Position numbers and translations under genes: made by a program
Shown here: one piece after another, positions 34,610 through 45,403 of the stretch
How the letters are laid out: every line of letters begins with the position of its first letter
Position numbering within the stretch: position 1 is the stretch's first letter
Origin: Sabethes cyaneus
Lineage: Eukaryota > Arthropoda > Insecta > Diptera > Culicidae
Direction of reading: 5' to 3'
DNA length: 64,000 bases
NCBI RefSeq assembly: GCF_943734655.1
Contig: NC_071354.1
Span: 69,585,544 to 69,649,543, forward strand
The notes under the pieces: generated by a model
Databases searched by the model: none
What the model was told of the DNA's origin: nothing
The model's input: only the letters and a program-made list of their open reading frames with translations

Positions 34610-36730
34610 GATTTTTCTGTGTTTCTTCTTGTGTTTTTTCGAGTTTTTCTGTGCCTTTTCTGGATGCTGTCTCAGTCGTTGCTATGTTTTTGTGAGCTTT
34701 CTGTGCTCGTTCGGTGTCTTATTCTGTGTCCTACCTGTATCTTGTGTTTGCTTTTCTTATGTTTTTTATGTTTCTTTTCCTTATGTTGTTTGTGTGTTTT
34801 CTGTGCTTTTCCTGTACTTTATCTGTATCTTCTGTACTATTTCTCTGTCTTTTCTGTATCTTGTCTGTACTCTTTCTGTGTTATTTCTGTATCTAATCGG
34901 TTTCGTTTTTTATATCTTGTCTTTGTACATTTTGTATATTGTCTGTGTTTTTTGTTTGGCCCTCGCCTGAGTCGTTATTGTGTTTTTATATGTTTTCTGT
35001 GCCAGTTCTATGTTCTATGTTCCGGTGCCTTTTTCTGTGTTTGTTCTGTGTGACTTTTGGTGCTTTTCTTGTATATTTTATATGTCTTGTCTGTGCTTTT
35101 CTGCAATATTTCTACATTAGTGTTGTATTTTGTATGTGTCTTTTCTCTAATTTTCAGTATATCTCCTGTGTCTTATCTGTGTCTTTGTTATATCTTGTCG
35201 TTCGTTTACGTTATTTCAGTGTGTGTGTTTTTTTTTGAGTATTTGCTACGCCCCATGTGCGCTTTTTCTGTGTTTTCTTATTTGTGTCTGAGTCGCGTCT
35301 ATGTCTTTTTGGTTATTGTTTGTGTCCTTTCTGTATTTTATCTCAGGTTTTATGCATTTTTTATCCTTCTTTTTTTTTGTTTTTTTCTGTGTCTTTTATT
35401 TATATTTTATGATTCCTGTCTGTGTGTTTTGTCTATGTTTCTATTCATGTTTATATTTTGTGTGTTTCTTTTTCTATAACTTGTCTGTCCTTTCTGTGTC
35501 TAGTTTTTGCTGTGTTCTTTCTGTATCTTTTCTGTGACTTTTCTATGTCTTTTCCGTGTTTTGTTTTGGTCTCGTCTGAAACGTTGCTGTGTTTTGTGTC
35601 TTTTCTGTGCCAGTTCTGTGTTTTTTCTGTATATTTTTCAGAATTCTTTCAAAGTCTTTTTTTTGTACCTTTGCTGTGCCTTTTGGGTATTTTTTCTGTG
35701 TTTTTGAGCGCTTTTTCTGTGTCTTTAATGTGCCTTTTCCATGTCTTGTCTGTGCTTTTCTGTGTTATTTATCTGTGTCGTTCATTTTTGAATTTGTATG
35801 TGTCATAATAAGCCAGCCGTCGTATGTTCGTATCTCGGCTTGCTGTTAGAATCAAAAGGATCGTAGCAACTGGCCCTGCAATTGTCCTGTACTCTAACAG
35901 CTGGCTGCGAAGTCTGTAGTATAATAACAGAAGGTCAAGTTTCGATAACGGAATGTAGCACCTAGGCTTTGCATTAGCTTTGCTATGTATTACTTTCTGT
36001 GTCTTTTCTATGATTTTTCAAAGTCTTTCCTGGGGCATATCTGCGTCTCTTCTATGTCTTTCCTACTTCCGTATTTTTTCTAAATTCTTTTCGGTGCCTT
36101 TTCTGTGCTTTTTCTACGTTTTCTGTACTATTACTTTGACTTTTCTGTTTCTTTTCTATGTCTCGAGTGTGTCATTTTTAGTATTGATTGTTTCTTTTCT
36201 GTCTCTTATCCGTATCTTTTCTGTGTTTTGCATGCATCTTTTCGCTGCCTATTCTTTGTTTTTCTGTATTCATTCCATGTTCGTTTTGTTTTATTCGTTG
36301 CTGTGTTTTTGTGTCTTTTTTAAGCTTTTGCAGCGTCTTTCCTGTTTAATTTCAATGTCTTGTCTTTGCGTTTTCTATGTTATTTCTACTGTGTCTTTTC
36401 TATTGCCTTTCTGTGTCGTCTGTGTCTTTTATGTGTATTGTTTTGTTCTTTTCTGTACCATTTCAGCGCTTTCTGCTTCTTGTCTGTGTCTTTTATGTAT
36501 CTTTTCTGTGTCTTGTTTGTATCTTTTCTGTGACTCTATCTTCTCGGCGTTTTTCAGGGCTCTTTTTGTGTCTCTTCGGTGTCTGTTTTGTTTTTTGTCT
36601 TGTATTTTATTGTTTTTGTTAATATTTTTTATGTTTCAAATGTCTTTCCTGTGTCTTGTTTGAGTGTCATCTAAGTCGTTACTATGTTTTTGCGTTTTTT
36701 TTGCTGTGTCTCGTCTGTATCTTGTCTACC
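34610..36730 (+). repeat. Degenerate TTTTCTGTGTC array
   Basis: About 2 kb of plus-strand pyrimidine-rich sequence is built from words such as TTTTCTGTGTC, TTTCTGTATC and TTGTCTGTGTC with a loose period of about 10-12 bp. A SINE-B copy interrupts it at 35812-35985. The long F/L/C/V-rich frames in all three plus frames follow from base composition and are not supported as genes. Confidence 0.88.
35812..35985 (+). repeat. SINE-B copy inside the TTTTCTGTG array
   Basis: Shares GGATCGTAGCAACTGGCCC, CTCTAACAGCTGGCTGCGAAG and GTTTCGATAACGGAATG with the copy at 23093-23275. The B box is mutated (TGTTCGTATCTCG). The tail reads GCTTTGCATTAGCTTTGC. Flanking TATGT words might be a decayed target duplication, but this is not certain. 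Confidence 0.85.
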
Positions 36731-39700
36731 TTAGCTTTCTTATTAGCCTTCTTACTATTTCCTCATCTTCCCTTTTAATCAGTAACAATTACACTGAACC
36801 AACCACCGATCGAATCTAATCCGTACGGGTCACTCGTTTAAACGATAAAAAACTTCGAACGCATCAATTCTGCATCCTCAATTTGGAACAATTTCCTGGC
36901 TGAGCTTTTCCGGCCGCCGTCGCCGCCGCCGCACACTGACAGCTTTGTGATATTGGGACGAAAGTTTTTCAATTTGTTACCCCTACAATTCCTGTGCCTG
37001 TGCTGTGCAGCATTTGAGCACAGGAGAAAAATGGTACTTTTTCCCCGGAAAAGATCCGTCTCCGAGCTCTCCGAGGTTTTTGTATTTTCCCTTTTTGGCT
37101 CTGCTGGTCTGGTTTGGTCTCTGTGAGGAATAATTTTCCGACAGCAGCAAGTGGCCCCATCATCACCGGTCGAAGGGACGAAGTAGCAGTTTTGTTACCA
37201 GCTTCGGGAAGTTAGTTTTGCTACAACTTTCGGATTCGCTCGTTAGCGGCGCTGACAAATGAAAAATTAATTAAAATAGATGATTGTTCACTCAATGTTG
37301 GAGTGTGTTTCGGTTAGAGCCTGAAACAACTTTAGTCAGAGTGTGTGTGTGTCAGTGGTAAATGTACGATAATTTGTACACTGGGCTTTGATATTTTTTG
37401 CTTATTTTTACATGAGAGGTAAAACATTCGTTCCGACAAAACGTGAACAAACTAAAATGTCGGTGGAATCGTTGTTGATTACAACACCAATTCAATTTTT
37501 ACGAGCATCTGTTTGAGCGTTCCAGTATCATCGTACACAGAAAAAACTAATTCGAAATGTTTTTCCTCTTCGCCAGATTGTTTTTTATCGTATTTCCACA
37601 GTACAAAAACGTTATAGTGTAGATGATCACCGGGCGATTATTCTCCTCCAGTCACGAATGGCGAAGCATCGGGTATGGAAATCTGGGTACCTACTGTGTA
37701 AAGAATCCGGGTTTACTGTCTAAGTTAGCTGAAGCTATTTCCAGTCCTCTGCGTTGCTTCACAAACAGACTGCCAATTCAATTTAATCTTATTAGCTCGA
37801 GCTTAGGGTTTTAATACAAAGCAAAAACTCGTTTCATTTTAGAGAAAATTGAAATAACAAAATTATCACGGTTCCGTTTGGTGGCGGCTCCGCACTCTCG
37901 GACATCGGGCGGCGGTGGCGTCGGCGGCGGCGTGGGTGTTGCATGTTAAGGTCACGTTTTCACCTTGCCATATTGGTTTACATCGGTACGAGGAAATCGT
38001 TTCCAGTCCGTACGCTACAGTACCCGTTGTCAGGACGCCCACTAAAACATTACAAATGATGATAATGCTGCTTTGCATTTGAATATATTTTGAACAACGT
38101 AATTGAAGCTCGCTTGCAGGAACGGAACAAAGCTCCTTTTCGATGAATATTACTCCAATATTATAGTGTGTAATTACTTCAAGGTGGATTTCAATACAAA
38201 AAGCTAATCAATTTAAAATTTTAGCACCAAACATTTCAATTGTTTACAATTTCAAACTTTTATAAGCACACAAAACTACTTATTGCATTTAATCAACATT
38301 TTTAATAATTTAACTGAATTTTTTCGATCGCTATCTACGTCAGAAAGTCGCCGAAGTTCCCAGAACAGATGGCTTTAGCCAGCAAAAAATCTAGCCCATA
38401 AGATTTTTGCAACAAGGTTGCACACGGGCTATGGTTAATCCCATCTCGGCGCGTTCTAGGATGCTCGCTCGGTTCGCTCATCTGCCATCTGACGCGCAGT
38501 TCCCACGCAGCAGCAACTGCTGTGCAGGCAAAACTGCAAATCAACATCCGCTGTCGTTTGCTCTCGTTAAAAACGAAAAACATCCTGTGCATTTGTGAAC
38601 TAAAATCGAACGTTTCATTAAATGCGAAAACTAAAAATCAGTAAGGACTGCAAGGCGAGCCAGCAACAACGGAAGGAACTGCACCCAAAATGCATGTTCG
38701 ACATGCAATTCTATGCTCCATATCATTAGCACCTGAGCAGCTTTTGCTGTTTGCTACAGCAAACAGGATAATAAACTTACATTTTTCAGTCAGTCTCATT
38801 AGTGTAAAACGGTTAGCATACTGTTGTTGGTCCCAAAATACAGAGGAAATCTTAAGCACCTTTCATCAATCATCTGCACTGAATGCGGTTTCGTTTTAAC
38901 TCAAAATACGTATAGGTGGTCCTAAATTAACGTTATTCTACAAATCATTTGCATCAGGTTGCTCATGGCGAAACAAAATTAGGTGTCATTAACATACTAA
39001 ACTGACAGTTTTTCCTCTGGTCACTCAGAATGACTACATCATGTGTGGGGTAACCGCTAGTGAGCTAACTTCGTCATTAGAATGTGGTTAAGACAGTATC
39101 ACATAATTGATTCTCCCCAAAAGTAGCAAGTGTATGTTTCAAACTGGTAAATTATGTTCAGGTCAAAATGGCCTGTTTATCAATTTTCTGTTAAAGTAAT
39201 CCTTCATGCTTCGGATGGCAAAATAAGTAGGTGGAGTAAAAATTGATAATTGAGACCATTTCGGTCGGTGATGGAGTGGGATTGATGATGGAGGTTGACC
39301 GAATGGAAACTTTTTCCAGAAAGGATAACGGTTCTGGAAAGGCTTGTAAAAGATACAGTTTCTTAAATGGAATGTCGAAAGCATATAATCCCTAAGTGGA
39401 CCCAACTTAAAATGGTTCTTGTAAGGATGGAATTCGAATCATCAAAAGTTATTCTCCTAAGGAGTTTATAATCTACATTGCCTTCTCAAAGTTGCACCCG
39501 GTAGCAGACAGTCAACGACAAAAAAAATTCAGACAAAAAAAGTTTTCCTTTTCCCACTATGTGGCTTTGCACGGAAGCTTGAATGACCAAGCTACAATGT
39601 AGCAAATCGACGAGAAACCGCAAAAAGACCGCGGACTTTTACTGCACCCGAAATCCACCGCTTTCGGCCGGCAGCCATCGGCTTCAAACACGTGCTGCCA

Positions 39701-40928
39701 ATTATTCTCTCATTTTCTAAAATTGCATGTCTAGCACACAGTCCGTATCACTCATGGCACGCAAGGAATGGGAAAACCCCTTCCTGAAATTTATCACCCA
39801 AACCGCTGCTTCACATCCTGTAACGACACATGAAGAGGCGCAGTCCTAACCGAACAATCGTAAAGTCTATCATCAGACACTTTTACCCCAATAAGTTATG
39901 ACTGCTTTATTGTCTGGACCGTACAATTAGTCTAACCAAGTGGCCGATAGTGGTTATCCCTTCCTCGAGCTAGTACTGGCCGGTATCCTGTATGTGGACA
40001 GGAACAACTTTCGCTTACGACCAGCAAGCCAGTACTTCGGCTCTACAGGCGTTAAAAGTTATTGTAGGCAGTTGTATGTGTGGAAACCGCAGAAACGATA
40101 TTTCAAAATATGGTTTTAGGTTTTCTAAGCTCGTCACACACCAATGCTGCCGGGTGCCAGGCGGAAAAGGCTGTGCAACAAAAACCTTGCAAGTTCTGAC
40201 TAGAGAAAGTTTTCGGTGGTTTTTACGGAAGTTTTCCAGTTTTACAAACGAACGAGTGTTTGGGACAAACAGATCCGTGTGGTTGATATCGATGTTCAGT
40301 CAATATAGATTTGTAAATTAATAGGACTTTTCAAATGAATTTATGACATCGACTTTTTTATTATAGGCGGTTAAAGGCTTTTTGAATTTGACTCGATTTC
40401 TCCAAGAAAAGTTTTCGCGGCGTTCAAGTTTTGTGGTTCAAAAAGAAATACCAATAAAAGATAATATTGCAGAAAACGTCTAAACTTCTTTACCAGCTAA
40501 TTTTATTGTTAATTCCCGTGTCTTTGGAAATGTAAGCACAGAGCAAACTAACTGCCCTTGCTGCAGGCAATACATAAAATTTTTACTGCCAATAAAGTAT
40601 GAAGAGCTTTCAACTAATTTGGTTATTAGCATTATATTCAGGCTAGATATATGTGGTGCAATTATACATTTTTCTGCTCAAATACCTCTGCAATGCCATG
40701 CTCTGCAGTGTCAAGCTTCAATCGCTACATATTGCACAGGTTGTGCAGATTTTGGAGAAAAAAATATGTTTTGTGCCATTCTTCAACTAATTTTAGGAAT
40801 AGTCTTCGGAGAAAATTATCATGACGGAGATTACATGTTTTCCCGACGTTTCGTACACTTTGTTGGTTACTTTTTCACGGGGCATTATGACGAAATACAT
40901 TTTTAATATTGTTTTTTGCCTCTCAATT
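36731..40928. other. Intergenic with one weak exon candidate
   Basis: About 4 kb with GCC/GGC triplet-rich patches at 36910 (CCGCCGTCGCCGCCGCCGC) and 37905 (GGGCGGCGGTGGCGTCGGCG), which could flank a gene's first exon or promoter. Apart from the candidate at 37964-38078, no frame shows a domain. The 38180-40900 part looks like plain non-coding sequence. Confidence 0.3.
37964..38078 (-). CDS. Candidate first coding exon with signal-peptide-like start
   Basis: A minus-strand ATG at 38078 opens MQSSIIIICNVLVGVLTTGT, a hydrophobic stretch like a signal peptide. ETISSYRCKPIWQ follows and then a good donor site, AAG|GTGAAA, at 37964/37963. Read through the donor, the frame continues to a stop at 37866 and contains GENVTLTC, a word common at the B strand of immunoglobulin domains. 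A secreted or membrane protein with its remaining exons outside this stretch is therefore possible. No acceptor-bounded second exon was found, so this stays speculative. Confidence 0.22.
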
Positions 40929-41070
40929 GGCCTCGAGGTACGACACCGGTCTAACAAGCCAGTCGTTGCAAGTTCAAATCTTAACTAAGAGAGGCTCTAA
41001 GAGTCAATAGGACCGCAGCACTAGCCCCGCAATTGTTCTGTACTCTAACAGCTGGCTACGAAATCTGTAG
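40929..41070 (+). repeat. SINE-B copy with tRNA-like head, 3' truncated
   Basis: This copy keeps the 5' part: an A-box-like TGGCCTCGAGG, then GACACCGGTCTAACAAGCCAG, and a B-box-like AGTTCAAATC. The common body follows (AGTCAATAGGACCGCAGCA, CTCTAACAGCTGGCTACGAA) and stops after AATCTGTAG. The tail found in the other copies is missing. Confidence 0.8.
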
Positions 41071-41562
41071 GTCATCGGTTAGCCTCAGCCCCGAGCGTTG
41101 CTGACACTCCCTGAACAAACCTCATCCTGGGTTTCCGCAGAAAAACAAAGAAATGCCAGAATAGCCGATGGATAACTCATGGTTTAGTTCTTCACAATTT
41201 TATTTCTCACTTTCCAGACTTTCTACCACTGACTATCTTAACCTGGCTTCCTGTATATTTCTTCTGCAGAGCCCCTCTTCTTAAAGCTCACAGCCTGCAC
41301 CACCGTTCGCGTTCTCCACCAATCGTCACACGCGATCGCCGCTTCCGGCCTTGCCGCTCCTTCCGCGCTGGATGACAAACACGTTTGGATGCTCCGCACA
41401 GGATTAAAAGTCACTCCGACGTCACTCGATCTATGACGATCCGTTGAAGGGTTTTTGGCTCAACAGATGATCGTGTTGGGTTTAATCACACACTCCGGGA
41501 TTCTGGAAAAAACGAGACACATCAGAGGCATTAATTTATTAGTGAGGGCAATAACTATCCCG
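41071..41562. other. Unassigned stretch next to SINE-B and repeat A
   Basis: Moderately GC-rich, for example TCACACGCGATCGCCGC and TTCCGGCCTTGCCGC. No protein, tRNA or repeat match within the window was found. It could be part of an LTR or another non-autonomous element, but nothing proves that. Confidence 0.3.
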
Positions 41563-41949
41563 AGTAACAATTCCAAGTTTTATTACGTTCGTATAGTGGT
41601 TTTCAAGACCAATTTCGTAAAACCGCTAATAAAACTATGAACTCCACCAGAATTTTCGAATGACCGCTATAAAACTGCTTTCTGACCAAGTGGCCCACTC
41701 CTCAGAATGTTTTCATAACCTCTTTAAGAATCGGGTTATATTAGGCTCAAGAAGTCGTATCACGCTCTGCTGAAAGCAGCAATAAAACCAGTTAAGCTTT
41801 CGCTGCTTGACAGCCAGCGCCATAATTCAATAAAGCTTTTCGCTTTTCGCTCTGATAAAAGCTAAATAGGTTCACCAGCTTTATCAAAGTTTAAGTTTTA
41901 CTGTCAGATTAATCTGTTCGATTTGGTTTATAGCGACCACACTAAAATA
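41563..41949 (-). repeat. Repeat family A, copy 3, first segment
   Basis: Starts CCCGAGTAACAATTCCAAG and follows copy 1 through AAAACCGCTAATAAAACTATG, GAAAGCAGCAATAAAACC, GTTTTACTGTCAGATTAATC and ACCACACTAAAATA. The next expected bases (TCCCATAG..) are replaced by a Helitron-like element. The family sequence resumes at 45309, so 41950-45308 is inserted DNA. Confidence 0.85.
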
Positions 41950-42039
41950 TCTATATCTATAGCTATAAAAAAGGATTTCTGTCTGTCTGTCTGTCCCTAT
42001 GTTCCTTTTAGAATCGAAAACTACTGAACCGATCGGCGT

Positions 42040-43060
42040 GAAAATATGCATGTAGGGGTTTTTGGGGCTACGGAAGGTTCTCTCGACGGCAAAAGTCCCC
42101 TCCCCCCCACTAAGAGGGGGGGCTCCCATACAAATCTTTGCCTAAAAAATGGATTTCTGTCTGTTTTATGTTCCTTATAAAATCGAAAACTACTGAACCA
42201 ATCAGAGTGAAAATTTGCATGGAGTTTTTGGGACCAGAGAAGGTCCTTATGATGGTTAGAGATCCCTCCTCCCACTAAGAGGGGGGGGGGCTCCCATACA
42301 AATGAAACACAAATTTCTGCATAACTCGAGAATTAATCAAGCAAATGGAACCAAATTTGGCATGTGGGGGGTTTTGGAGACAAGATTTTTTTCTATGGTG
42401 AATTGAAACCCCTTCCCATTTTAGGAAGGGGGGCTCCTATACAAATGAAATACAAATTTCCTCATAACTCAAAAACTAATTAATTAAATGGAACCATATT
42501 TGGCATGTGGGTGTTTTTGGAGGCATGAATTTTTTCTTTGATGAATTGAGACCTATTACCTTTTTAGGAGGGGAGGCTCCCATACAAATGAAATTCAAAT
42601 TTCCTTATAACTCGCGAACTAACCAAGTAAATGGAACCAAATTTAGCATGTGGCTGTTTTTGTAGGCAATTTTTTTTTTCTATGGTGAATTGAGACCCCT
42701 TTCCTCTTTAGGAAGGGAATAATGACCCCTCTACCTTTTAAGAGGGGGGGCTTCCATACACATGAAATACAAATTTACTCATAACTCGAGAACTAATCAA
42801 GCAAATGGAACAAAATTTGACTTGTGGGTGTTTTTGGAGACAAGAATTTTTGGCTATGATGAATCGAAACCTCTCCCCACTTTAGGAGGAGGGGGCTTCT
42901 ATACAAATGAAATACAAATTTCCTCTTAACTCGAAAAGTAATCAAGCAAATGGAACCAAATTTGGCATGTGGGGGGTTTTGGAGGCAGGATTTTTTTAAT
43001 GATGGTTTGAGACTCCTCACTCCTGTGGTAGGGGGATAAAGACTATCATACAAATAAAAC
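42040..43060 (+). repeat. ~140-175-bp tandem minisatellite in H1
   Basis: Seven diverged units, each marked by a word like CCAAATTTGGCATGTGGGGG (at about 42048, 42210, 42355, 42497, 42638, 42815 and 42957). Each is followed by GTTTTTGGAGRCAAG, a CCCCTTCC-type block, AGGGGGGGCTCCCATACAAATG, AATTTCCTCATAACTC and an AACTAATCAA word. Spacing varies because the G/C homopolymers differ in length. Confidence 0.88.
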
Positions 43061-43289
43061 AGAAATTTTTGCGTAATTCAAAAACTAATCGAACTCAAGA
43101 AATTTTAGACTTTTTTATAAAGTATTTATCAATAACAAGACCACCAAAAACTATCAATAGTAACATTAGTTAATTCAGCGCGAGACGGCCACTGCGGGGA
43201 GACAGCCCCCCGTAGAGATCACCTCTATCTAGGTTTATGCATTTTCCTGGATCTACTGACCTCTATTATTTTCCTTCAGTTGGGTCACC

Positions 43290-44473
43290 CATTGGCGTAG
43301 CTAGAGGGGGTGCCTGGGGTATCGGGCCCCCTCCAGAATTCTGCAGGCCCCCTCCAGAAATTTTCCTCATTGGAATTGGAAACCGGGAAAAAACTCAGTG
43401 TATATGTTCCCGTTGTGTAGATATTTTCTTTTTCACTAGGCATCGCAAAAGCGTAGTTGTCGCCGTCAGTAGCTTAGTAGCCACCCCGGTTCATGCTGTT
43501 TCAAGCGTTCGTCTCCATTCAACTACATCTTGGGCCACTCGTCCCAAATTTCCCACTCACAGAAGTCGCAAATCGCTTTCGACCTGGTCGAGCCATCACG
43601 TTGAGCCTCCCTGTTCCTGATACTGGTGCAGTTGTTAAAGAGAACTATTTTCGTTGCACTGTAGCCTATTGACTTTCGCCAGATGACGATGGCAATCTCT
43701 CCAAACAGTGCTTGTAGCTCATGATTCATGCGTCTCCGTTACTCTCCGCTTTCGGTTTGTACTCCGCCAAATATCGTCCGCAGTGTCTTCCGCTTGAAAA
43801 TTGCGTATGCCTAGCGTTTTGCGGAGGGCTAAGGAAGCCTAATTTCCCACTTAAATGCGCAACTAGATCTTCTTACTAGTGTTGTTGTCCGTGTGCACCA
43901 GCAATACCAAATACACGAACCCATCTGCCACTTCTACTTCGTCGCCATCAACAGTTACTGTCCACGAGAGGCACGCGTTTATTTCCTTTGAGTATTTGGT
44001 CTTGGCCGCATTTACGTTTAGAACATTTGTCCTAGATTCCGATTTCGTCGGATCACCCCTTCAAGCGCAATGTTGAATAGCATGCAAAATAAGCCGTCAC
44101 CTTGTCCCAACTTTCGCCGCGTCTCAAAGTAAGTCGAAAGTATCCCCGAGATGCACACGAAACACAACACTCTCTCCTATGTAGCTCTGCTTAGTTGCGT
44201 CAGTTTATTCAGAAAACCGTGTTCATGCATTATCTGCCATAGCTGTTCTCAATCGACTGTATCTTATGTTGCTTTGAAATCAATAAAGATGTGATGCGCG
44301 GACAGGTTGTACTCACGACATATCTTGTAATTGCGCGGATCCTCATCAAGCCCGCCTGGTATTTCCCTACAAAACCTTGCGCTATCGGCGACAGCCAGAC
44401 CATAACCAAAATTCAAAGTTTTGGAAGGTACCCCCTAGGCCCTCTCCAGGGAAAGTTCCTCGCTACGCCAATG
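43290..44473. mobile_element. hAT-like element nested in H1
   Basis: Termini CATTGGCGTAGC (43290-43301) and GCTACGCCAATG (44462-44473) are perfect 12-bp inverted repeats. An 8-bp duplication GGGTCACC lies on both sides (43282-43289 and 44474-44481), the hAT pattern with CA..TG ends. The inner parts next to the termini are C- and G-rich (CCCCCTCCAGAA, CCCCTAGGCCCTCTCC). Most of the interior is a decayed minus-strand RT-alpha fragment. No transposase was seen. Confidence 0.82.
43440..44430 (-). pseudogene. RT-alpha non-LTR fragment inside the nested hAT
   Basis: On the minus strand, broken frames read IFIDFKAT.DTVD, WQIMHEHGF, FNIALEGVIRR and KTLRTIFGGVQTESGE, then MNHELQALFGE. These are in the same order as the copy at 45404-46910. 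Its position inside inverted repeats means it either was captured by the hAT element or inserted into it. There are many stops. Confidence 0.8.
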
Positions 44474-44803
44474 GGGTCACCCCTGCGAAATAGTACTTTC
44501 TACGAAAAGATTTTCCGTGAAATGGTATGGTCAACCGAGAATTGGTGTTCCGCAAAATGGTATTCGGCGAAATGGCTTGTAATGATGGCAAATATTTAAA
44601 TGCTATCCGCTTTATTTTATCAGGCTAAGCAATGGGAGGAGTTGTTTTCTACTTTACTGTGAGGAAAATTTGTATATTAAAACACCCATGAACTCCCCAG
44701 AAACTTGCAAAACTCAAGATTGTGAGAAAGGTCATCCGACATTCACGATTTATGTACAACACAGTTTAATTTGTGGCAATACGAAGTGTGTCGGGTCAGC
44801 TAG

Positions 44804-45308
44804 TATATATATAAAAGTGAGTGTGAGTTTGTATGTTCCACCATAACTCCAGACTCTATTTGAGTTACATGGGTAATCATTCAAACAGTGTGGAGTTGAT
44901 TTGAGAATATCATGTTTTTGTCATGGTCAGCTTTATATGGCATGTTTCAGATTTCAGGATGGGACGCAGTACTAAACTAACAAATTAATAAAAAGCTGCG
45001 TTCAGAAAATTACAATCAAAACTATTCATTTCCTATGGGTGGGGGTACCATTGTTAAAAGTGGAAGGTGCAAGTAGGAAAAATGTCTTTGTTTCTCTTTC
45101 TTAATAGGATTTTATAGGGATTTCCGTAACGAAAACAGATGTGCAAGTGGCCGGGTAGACAAAAAAGGGAAAGGTGACAAATGGGGAGGAATGTCCAAAA
45201 GAGGAACAAGCGTTATGTTTTTGCATTATAAGCATTTCGGTCACAATAACTGATGTACAAGTAGCTTTGAGACAAAGGCGCCCCGAGTGAGATCGGGCAC
45301 TCAGCTAG
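44804..45308 (+). mobile_element. Helitron-like element H2, abutting H1
   Basis: It starts immediately after the H1 CTAG with TATATATATAAAAGTGAGTG, followed by TTGTATGTTCCACCATAACTC. It ends with a 5-bp stem GAGTG/CACTC (45285-45289 and 45298-45302, 8-nt loop) just before CTAG at 45305-45308, then host T. This 3' hairpin plus CTAG/T is typical of Helitrons. The 5' TC is not clear. Host repeat A resumes at 45309. Confidence 0.6.
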
Positions 45309-45403
45309 TATTTAATAAATTTTAAGCAAATTCGTTGGATTTCAGCATGTGCGCATTTAATTTTATCGTGCATATTGATATGATAGGTGGCTCTAAAATC
45401 AAC
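45309..45403 (-). repeat. Repeat family A, copy 3, second segment
   Basis: ATTTTAAGCAAATTCGTTGG, CAGCATGTGCGCATTTAATT and GTGCATATTGATATGATAGG match copy 2 in reverse complement in exactly the place where copy 3 broke off at 41949. The segment ends where the tail of an RT-alpha copy begins. Confidence 0.85.

Larger units (their letters stand above)
41950..44803 (+). mobile_element. Helitron-like element H1
   Basis: It obeys the Helitron end rule: host A at 41949, 5' TC (TCTATATCTATAGC), 3' CTAG at 44800-44803, host T at 44804. The 3' end reads GTGTCGGGTCAGCTAG. The 5' part carries (CTGT)n followed by AATCGAAAACTACTGAACCGATC, a type of head that I have seen described in arthropod Helitrons. 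That last point is recalled, not checked. The interior holds a minisatellite (42040-43060) and a nested hAT-like element (43290-44473). No Rep/helicase is present, so it is non-autonomous. Confidence 0.65.

Noticed and set aside
34608..36663. Long F/L/C/V-rich frames resembling membrane proteins
   Set aside because: They follow from TTTTCTGTGTC composition, occur in several frames at once, and are interrupted by a SINE.
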